This document shows, in pieces, positions 14,393 to 18,510 of a stretch of 18,510 bases of DNA (position 1 is the first letter of the stretch; every line of letters begins with the position of its first letter). Origin of the DNA: JAVBLG01 sp031553655. Lineage in GTDB: Bacteria > Desulfobacterota > Desulfovibrionia > Desulfovibrionales > Desulfovibrionaceae. The notes beneath the pieces were generated by a model, which made no database searches, was not told the DNA's origin, and saw only the letters and a program-made list of their open reading frames with translations. The translations under genes were made by a program, and so were the position numbers. The stretch spans positions 1 to 18,510 of the forward strand of contig JAVBLG010000057.1 in the NCBI GenBank assembly GCA_031553655.1, given 5' to 3'.

Positions 14393-14431
14393 TTAGAACG
14401 TTTTGCGAATGAAATGAGCAAAATGCTCTAA
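14393..14431. repeat. REP-like palindrome, copy 3
   Basis: TTAGAACGTTTTGC (14393-14406) and GCAAAATGCTCTAA (14418-14431) form a 14-bp stem with one mismatch and one G-T pair, around the loop GAATGAAATGA. It starts two bases after the LolB-like stop codon and lies about 30 bases before the rpiB start. There is no T-run, so readthrough into rpiB is likely, possibly with altered message stability. Confidence 0.85.
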
Positions 14432-14448
14432 GTTATAGTTGCCTCGGC

Positions 14449-14454
14449 AAGGAG
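14449..14454 (+). promoter_or_regulatory. rpiB: Ribosome binding site for a GTG start
   Basis: AAGGAG lies six bases before GTG 14461. This strong site supports the GTG as the true rpiB start, which also gives the standard family N-terminus. Confidence 0.85.
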
Positions 14455-14460
14455 ATAAAA

Positions 14461-14904
14461 GTGACGCCTCAACTCATTCACATCGCCTCCGATCACGCGG
14501 GATACGCTCTAAAATCCGATTTATGCCGCCGTCTGGCCTCTCTTGGGCACAACATGGTTGATCACGGCGCGTACAGCGACGACAGTTGCGATTATCCTCT
14601 ACAGGCCCAAAAACTGTGCCTGGCAGTTCTTGAACAAGGCGGCACAGGTATTTTGATCTGCGGCACCGGTCTTGGCATGTCCATGGCGGCCAACCGTTTC
14701 AAAGGCATAAGGGCGGCGGTATGCGGAAACGAATTCATGGCCAGGGCCGCCCGACAGCACAACGACGCCAATGTGCTGTGCCTTGGTGAAAGGGTTGTGG
14801 GCATAGGCCTGGCCTTTTCCATCGCCGACGCCTTTCTGGGGGCCATCTTCGAGGGAGGACGGCATCAACGTCGTATTGATCTTATTGAAATCGAATCTAT
14901 ATAA
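14461..14904 (+). CDS. rpiB: Ribose-5-phosphate isomerase B
   Basis: This cytoplasmic enzyme interconverts ribose 5-phosphate and ribulose 5-phosphate in the pentose-phosphate pathway. The 147-residue length matches RpiB (LacA/RpiB fold). Visible active-site elements are the N-terminal IASDHAGY (Asp11-His12), the catalytic Cys67 in ICGTGLGMSMAANR and the base His100 in ARQHNDANVL. It starts with GTG and has a strong ribosome site. It is separated from the upstream lipoprotein gene by 70 bases containing a REP-like hairpin, and is followed after 27 bases by cysS. An allose 6-phosphate isomerase role is possible for this family but not suggested by the context. Confidence 0.96.
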   Translation: MTPQLIHIASDHAGYALKSDLCRRLASLGHNMVDHGAYSDDSCDYPLQAQKLCLAVLEQGGTGILICGTGLGMSMAANRFKGIRAAVCGNEFMARAARQHNDANVLCLGERVVGIGLAFSIADAFLGAIFEGGRHQRRIDLIEIESI

Positions 14905-14931
14905 ATCAAATTGCACAGGGGCCAGATCATA

Positions 14932-16383
14932 ATGCAGTTCTACAACAGCCTGAACAGAAAAAAAGAAACTTTCGTCCCGGCGCGACCGGGCAAGGTGGTC
15001 ATGTATGTATGCGGCATAACCGCTTACGACTATTGCCACATCGGCCACGCTCGCTCGGCCCTGGTTTTTGACGTGCTGGTGCGTCACCTGCGGTACAAAG
15101 GGCTTGAAGTGACCTTTGTGCGCAATTTTACCGATATAGATGACAAAATTATAAACCGGGCCAATGCCGAGGGCCGCGACTGGCGTGAGGTTGCCGACAC
15201 CTACATCCGCGCCTTTCATGAAGACATGGACCGCCTTGGCGTGGAAAAGGCCGACCATGAGCCGCGCGCCACGGAAAACATTCAGGAAATGTTCGCCATC
15301 TGCCAAAAGCTCATCGCCGAAGGCAAGGCTTATGCAACCAAAGAGGGGGATGTGTATTTCCGGGTGCGTTCCTACCCCGGCTATGGCAAGCTTTCAGGCC
15401 GCAATGTCGATGAAATGCGCTCTGGGGCCAGAGTGGAACCCGGAGAAGAAAAAGAAGACCCACTGGATTTCGCCTTGTGGAAGTCGGCCAAGCCCGACGA
15501 GCCCTTTTTTGAAAGCCCCTGGGGCAAAGGCCGACCAGGTTGGCATATTGAATGCTCGGCCATGAGCGCGCCATATTTGCCGCTGGATATTCACGGCGGA
15601 GGGCTTGATCTGATCTTTCCTCATCATGAAAACGAAATAGCCCAAACCGAGGCCGCCTGCGGCTGCGAGCTTTCCCATTTCTGGATGCACAACGGCTTTG
15701 TGCAGGTTGATTCAGAGAAAATGTCCAAGTCATTGGGTAATTTCAGGACTATACGCGACATTTTAGAGAATTGCCAACCGGAAACGCTGCGTTTTTTCCT
15801 CTTGAACAAGCATTATCGCAGCCCCATTGATTTTACGGCCGGCAGCCTCGACGAGGCTGAAAAAGCGCTCAAGCGCATCTATGAGTGCCTTATGGAGAGC
15901 CAAAAAGCTCTCACCCGCGCCAAATGGAAAAAAATAATTCTCAAGGAAGACTTGCTCGGGCAGCTTGAAAGTCTGAACTCGGCCATAGAACAGGCCCTGG
16001 ACGACGACCTCAACACCGCTTCGGCTCTGGGGCACATTTTCAATATGGTGCGCCTGGCCAACCGTGTTCTGGAAGACCCGACGCTCAAGGCCGCCGAAGG
16101 CGCCAAAGATTTTTTGGAAAAATTCCTGGCGGCAATCAAGGACAAATCCGCAATATTCGGCCTTTTCGCGCAAGACCCGGAAGTTTGGCTCGAAGAATTG
16201 CGCGGAGTCAAGATGAAAAAAACAGGCATTGATCTGGCCAAGGTAAACACCCTGCTCGAAAAACGCCTGAACCTAAAAAAGGAAAAGGATTTCACCGGCT
16301 CCGACGCCGTGCGTGATGAACTTTCCGCTATGGGCATAAGTGTGCGCGACACACCCGAAGGCCAGAAATGGGATATAAGTTAA
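14932..16383 (+). CDS. cysS: Cysteinyl-tRNA synthetase
   Basis: CysS charges tRNA-Cys with cysteine in the cytoplasm. The 483-residue class I synthetase has its HIGH motif at residues 36-39 (YCHIGHAR) and KMSKS at 263-267 (KMSKSLGNF). The zinc site is formed by Cys27 (VCGITAYD), Cys208 (HIECSAM) and the HHENE segment (from 231). The C-terminal DALR-type helical region and the anticodon-binding tail are present, so it is full length. ATG 14932 is preferred over an upstream TTG at 14911; AGGGG lies ten bases before it. The 3' end overlaps the protease gene by 16 bases, implying coupled translation. Confidence 0.97.
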   Translation: MQFYNSLNRKKETFVPARPGKVVMYVCGITAYDYCHIGHARSALVFDVLVRHLRYKGLEVTFVRNFTDIDDKIINRANAEGRDWREVADTYIRAFHEDMDRLGVEKADHEPRATENIQEMFAICQKLIAEGKAYATKEGDVYFRVRSYPGYGKLSGRNVDEMRSGARVEPGEEKEDPLDFALWKSAKPDEPFFESPWGKGRPGWHIECSAMSAPYLPLDIHGGGLDLIFPHHENEIAQTEAACGCELSHFWMHNGFVQVDSEKMSKSLGNFRTIRDILENCQPETLRFFLLNKHYRSPIDFTAGSLDEAEKALKRIYECLMESQKALTRAKWKKIILKEDLLGQLESLNSAIEQALDDDLNTASALGHIFNMVRLANRVLEDPTLKAAEGAKDFLEKFLAAIKDKSAIFGLFAQDPEVWLEELRGVKMKKTGIDLAKVNTLLEKRLNLKKEKDFTGSDAVRDELSAMGISVRDTPEGQKWDIS

Positions 16384-17786
16384 GCATAAAAAAATCTGTG
16401 GGCATCATCATGCTCACCATCATTTTTCTGGGTCAGGTCATGGCCACCCCGGCCCCGGCCTTCTTGGGCTTTGGCGGGGTGGGCATAAAAGATGAAAAAG
16501 AAATGGGCCGCAAATTCGACGTGATGGTACGTTCCCGCCTTCCCCTGGTGGAAGATCCGGAGGTAGCCAACTACGTCAAGGACATTGTGGCCAGGCTCTC
16601 CAAGGTAATGCCGCCGCAGCCCTTCACTTTCACCAGCGGCGTTGTTTTAAGTAATATAATGAACGCTTTTGCCGTGCCCGGAGGCTACGTTTTTGTTTTC
16701 ACCGGGCTGATGATGAACCTGGACAGTGAAGCGGAACTGGCCGGGGTTATGGCCCACGAAATGGCGCATGTTACCCAGCGCCATGTGGCCTCGCGTATTG
16801 AGCGCGGCCAGTACCTCAGCGTCGCCTCCCTGCTGCTGGCCATCGCCGGCATAGCCGCAGGAGGAGTCGGGGGCGCGGCCTTGGCCAGCGGAGCCCTTGG
16901 CGCGGGGCAGTCGGCCATGCTCAATTACAGCCGCATAGATGAAAATGAGGCTGATCATATCGGCTACCAGTATATGGTCGCGGCCGGATATTCACCCATG
17001 GGCATGGTGGGATCTTTTCAAAAGCTCAGGCAAAAGTCATGGATGAGCGGCAGCGAGATTCCCACATACCTGTCCTCGCACCCGGACATAGGCGACCGCA
17101 TCAACGGCATAATAGCCCGCATCAAGTCCTCGCCCAAATCCGTAGGTAACAGAAAAGAAGACAACCGCAGATTCCTCAGGGTAAAAACCCTGCTGTGGGC
17201 GCGCTACGGCGACTCCGACGCCGCCATGCAGCGCTTCGCCTCCGCCCCGAAAAATGATTGCCTGGCCCTTATGGGCAAGGGTATGGTTCTGTCTCGGCGC
17301 AACAAGGTTGCCGAAGCCAACGATGCCTTCAATCAGGCCGTGGCCTGCGGTGGTAACGACCCGCTGGTACTGCGCGAAGCCGGGTATTTCCAATATCGCA
17401 AGGGCGACACAGGGCGGGCCAATACCCTGCTCACCCAGGCCCTGGCCAAAGATCCGCGCGATTACATGGCCTGTTTCTACTATGCGCGGCTTTTGGACGA
17501 AACAGGGCGGCTGCCCGAGGCTTACAAATACTACGAAGAAGTGCTGCGCTACGTGCCCGAAGACGAGGAAGTACACACCACCTACGGCCGGGCCCTGGGC
17601 AAGGGCGGCAAAAACTTTATGGCCTTTTTGCACATGGCCTACGGAGCTATGTACGCCAACGACAAGAAAAAAGTCGAGCAATACCGCAAGCAGGCTGAAT
17701 CGCAACAGAAAACTCCGGAAGATAAAGTAAAAATGGACCGTTTCACGGCCCGCTACAAAGAGAGGCAGGAAGTTTGGAAACAATAG
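16368..17786 (+). CDS. M48 metalloprotease with TPR domain (BepA-like)
   Basis: The 472-residue exported protein has a signal peptide (hydrophobic core about 11-26, possible cleavage after APA near residue 31). An M48 peptidase domain (about 40-265) holds the zinc motif HEMAH (130-134) and third ligand Glu194 in NEADH. A Gly/Ala-rich hydrophobic segment (about 145-180) lies between them, as in BepA. A C-terminal TPR region (about 300-430) follows. BepA (YfgC) degrades or chaperones misassembled outer-membrane proteins, including LptD, in the periplasm. This domain order is the BepA one, so that role is a sound inference. GAAGG lies eight bases upstream of ATG 16368, which is inside cysS; the 3' end overlaps hslV by 13 bases. 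Confidence 0.93.
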   Translation: MGYKLSIKKSVGIIMLTIIFLGQVMATPAPAFLGFGGVGIKDEKEMGRKFDVMVRSRLPLVEDPEVANYVKDIVARLSKVMPPQPFTFTSGVVLSNIMNAFAVPGGYVFVFTGLMMNLDSEAELAGVMAHEMAHVTQRHVASRIERGQYLSVASLLLAIAGIAAGGVGGAALASGALGAGQSAMLNYSRIDENEADHIGYQYMVAAGYSPMGMVGSFQKLRQKSWMSGSEIPTYLSSHPDIGDRINGIIARIKSSPKSVGNRKEDNRRFLRVKTLLWARYGDSDAAMQRFASAPKNDCLALMGKGMVLSRRNKVAEANDAFNQAVACGGNDPLVLREAGYFQYRKGDTGRANTLLTQALAKDPRDYMACFYYARLLDETGRLPEAYKYYEEVLRYVPEDEEVHTTYGRALGKGGKNFMAFLHMAYGAMYANDKKKVEQYRKQAESQQKTPEDKVKMDRFTARYKERQEVWKQ

Positions 17787-18316
17787 AATTTCACGGCACC
17801 ACCATTCTGGCCTTAAAGGCCAAAGGCATTATGGCCATGGCCGGCGACGGCCAGGTAACCATGGGGCAGGCTGTAATAATGAAACACTCGGCGCGCAAGG
17901 TGCGCCGCCTGTACCACGGCAAGGTGCTGGCCGGTTTTGCCGGATCCACCGCTGACGCTTTTACTCTGTGTGAGCGTTTCGAGGCCAAACTGGAAGAAAT
18001 GCAGGGCAACCTTACCCGCGCCGCCGTGGAAATGGCCAAGGAATGGCGCACCGATAAATATCTGCGCCGCCTCGAAGCCATGCTGCTGGTGGCCGACAAG
18101 GAACATCTTCTGGTGCTCTCGGGCACCGGCGACGTAATAGAGCCGGACGACGGTCTTGCAGCCATAGGCAGCGGCGGTCCCTATGCCCTGGCCGCGGCCA
18201 GAGCGCTTCTACGCCACAGTGACATGGAAGCCGAAGTTCTGGTACGTTCCGCCATGAAAATAGCGGCGGAAATTTGTGTATATACCAATGAGAATTTGAC
18301 CGTAGAGACTCTTTAG
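17774..18316 (+). CDS. hslV: ATP-dependent protease peptidase subunit HslV
   Basis: HslV (ClpQ) is the threonine-protease chamber that works with the ATPase HslU in cytoplasmic protein quality control. The 180-residue protein matches the family across its length: GTTILAL with the nucleophile Thr9 after an eight-residue propeptide, MAGDGQVTMGQ, RRLYHGKVLAGFAGSTADAFTL, then IGSGGPYALAAARALL. The start codon is TTG at 17774 (AGGAAG just upstream), since no ATG or GTG precedes the nucleophile. It overlaps the protease gene by 13 bases. The stop is followed by a large terminator-like palindrome, and no hslU frame appears in the 194 bases to the window end. Confidence 0.97.
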   Translation: METIEFHGTTILALKAKGIMAMAGDGQVTMGQAVIMKHSARKVRRLYHGKVLAGFAGSTADAFTLCERFEAKLEEMQGNLTRAAVEMAKEWRTDKYLRRLEAMLLVADKEHLLVLSGTGDVIEPDDGLAAIGSGGPYALAAARALLRHSDMEAEVLVRSAMKIAAEICVYTNENLTVETL

Positions 18317-18319
18317 GAA

Positions 18320-18375
18320 TATGGGGGAAGGAGGAAACCCCTTTTTGAAAAAAGGGGTTTCCTCCTTCCCCCATA
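18320..18375. terminator. Perfect 27-bp palindrome ending the hslV operon
   Basis: The arm starting TATGGGGGAAGG (18320-18346) is perfectly complementary to 18349-18375, with only two central bases. It begins three bases after the hslV stop codon. The inner part ends in TTTTT before the apex, and a C-rich stretch rather than a T-run follows the stem. It is an exceptionally stable hairpin that probably ends or protects the operon transcript. Strong symmetry suggests it could act in either direction. Confidence 0.75.
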
Positions 18376-18406
18376 CCCCCATCCCCCCTTACCAAAAACT
18401 TTTCTC

Positions 18407-18500
18407 TTAGAGCATAACGCTTGCGAAATGCTCTGGCGGCCCGAGCGTTGTTAGGGCCGTCCGGACACGAAGTGTCCGTACCTTAGGCGGTGAAGCCGCC
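18407..18500. repeat. Composite REP-like element, copy 4
   Basis: Four hairpins follow in series. Hairpin A pairs AGAGCAT (18409-18415) with ATGCTCT (18428-18434); its loop is shorter than in the other copies. Hairpin B pairs CGGCCC (18437-18442) with GGGCCG (18454-18459). Hairpin C is CGGACAC-GAA-GTGTCCG (18462-18478), and D is GGCGGT-GAA-GCCGCC (18486-18500). Hairpins A to C match the order seen at 5620-5700. No coding frame is credible here. Confidence 0.8.
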
Positions 18501-18510
18501 GTAATAACAT

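Overview
The window looks like a chromosomal housekeeping region of a Desulfovibrio-like sulfate reducer (class Desulfovibrionia, formerly a deltaproteobacterium). This is inferred from the gene set and order: metH divergent from a sigma-32-type factor, then TPR lipoprotein, LolB-like lipoprotein, rpiB, cysS, M48 protease and hslV. A short MetH without its reactivation domain and a short GNAT-type N-acetylglutamate synthase fit the same lineage. No species can be named from sequence alone. Genes are fairly GC-rich and intergenic spacers are AT-rich.

Positions 1-1384 hold no convincing protein gene. They contain a terminator for a gene off the left edge (79-129), a GC-rich triloop hairpin, several direct, tandem and inverted repeats, a G-run cluster, and a tRNA-Leu(CAG) on the minus strand (876-962) with a clear downstream terminator. 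Next come a half-size AbrB-type membrane protein (1385-1876, +) and a convergent unknown eight-helix membrane protein (1981-2976, -). A CpoB/YbgF-like lipoprotein with a very long Pro/Ala linker (3195-4394, +) precedes dprA (4411-5568, +).

Positions 5893-7147 (-) hold hpt overlapping a zinc-ribbon/DUF3426 membrane protein. Positions 7247-10623 (-) form a tight unit read as metH, then a TlpA-like thioredoxin, then an ArgA-like acetyltransferase. From a divergent promoter region at about 10624-10776, a long plus-strand run follows: rpoH-type sigma factor, TPR lipoprotein, LolB-like lipoprotein, rpiB, cysS, BepA-like protease and hslV. The junctions are abutting or overlapping, except for a REP-like hairpin between the LolB-like gene and rpiB. 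The run joins a heat-shock sigma factor with outer-membrane lipoprotein and protein quality-control genes, so a shared proteostasis/envelope theme is plausible. rpiB and cysS look like passengers.

The most distinctive non-coding signal is a small family of palindromic REP-like elements. There are four copies, at 1873-1911, 5620-5700, 14393-14431 and 18407-18500, all in intergenic gaps, and two of them carry extra hairpins as composite elements. Three separate long palindromes (368-505, 5770-5891, 18320-18375) are also notable. I see no phage, transposase, defence system or CRISPR array, and nothing that clearly amounts to a new multi-gene system.
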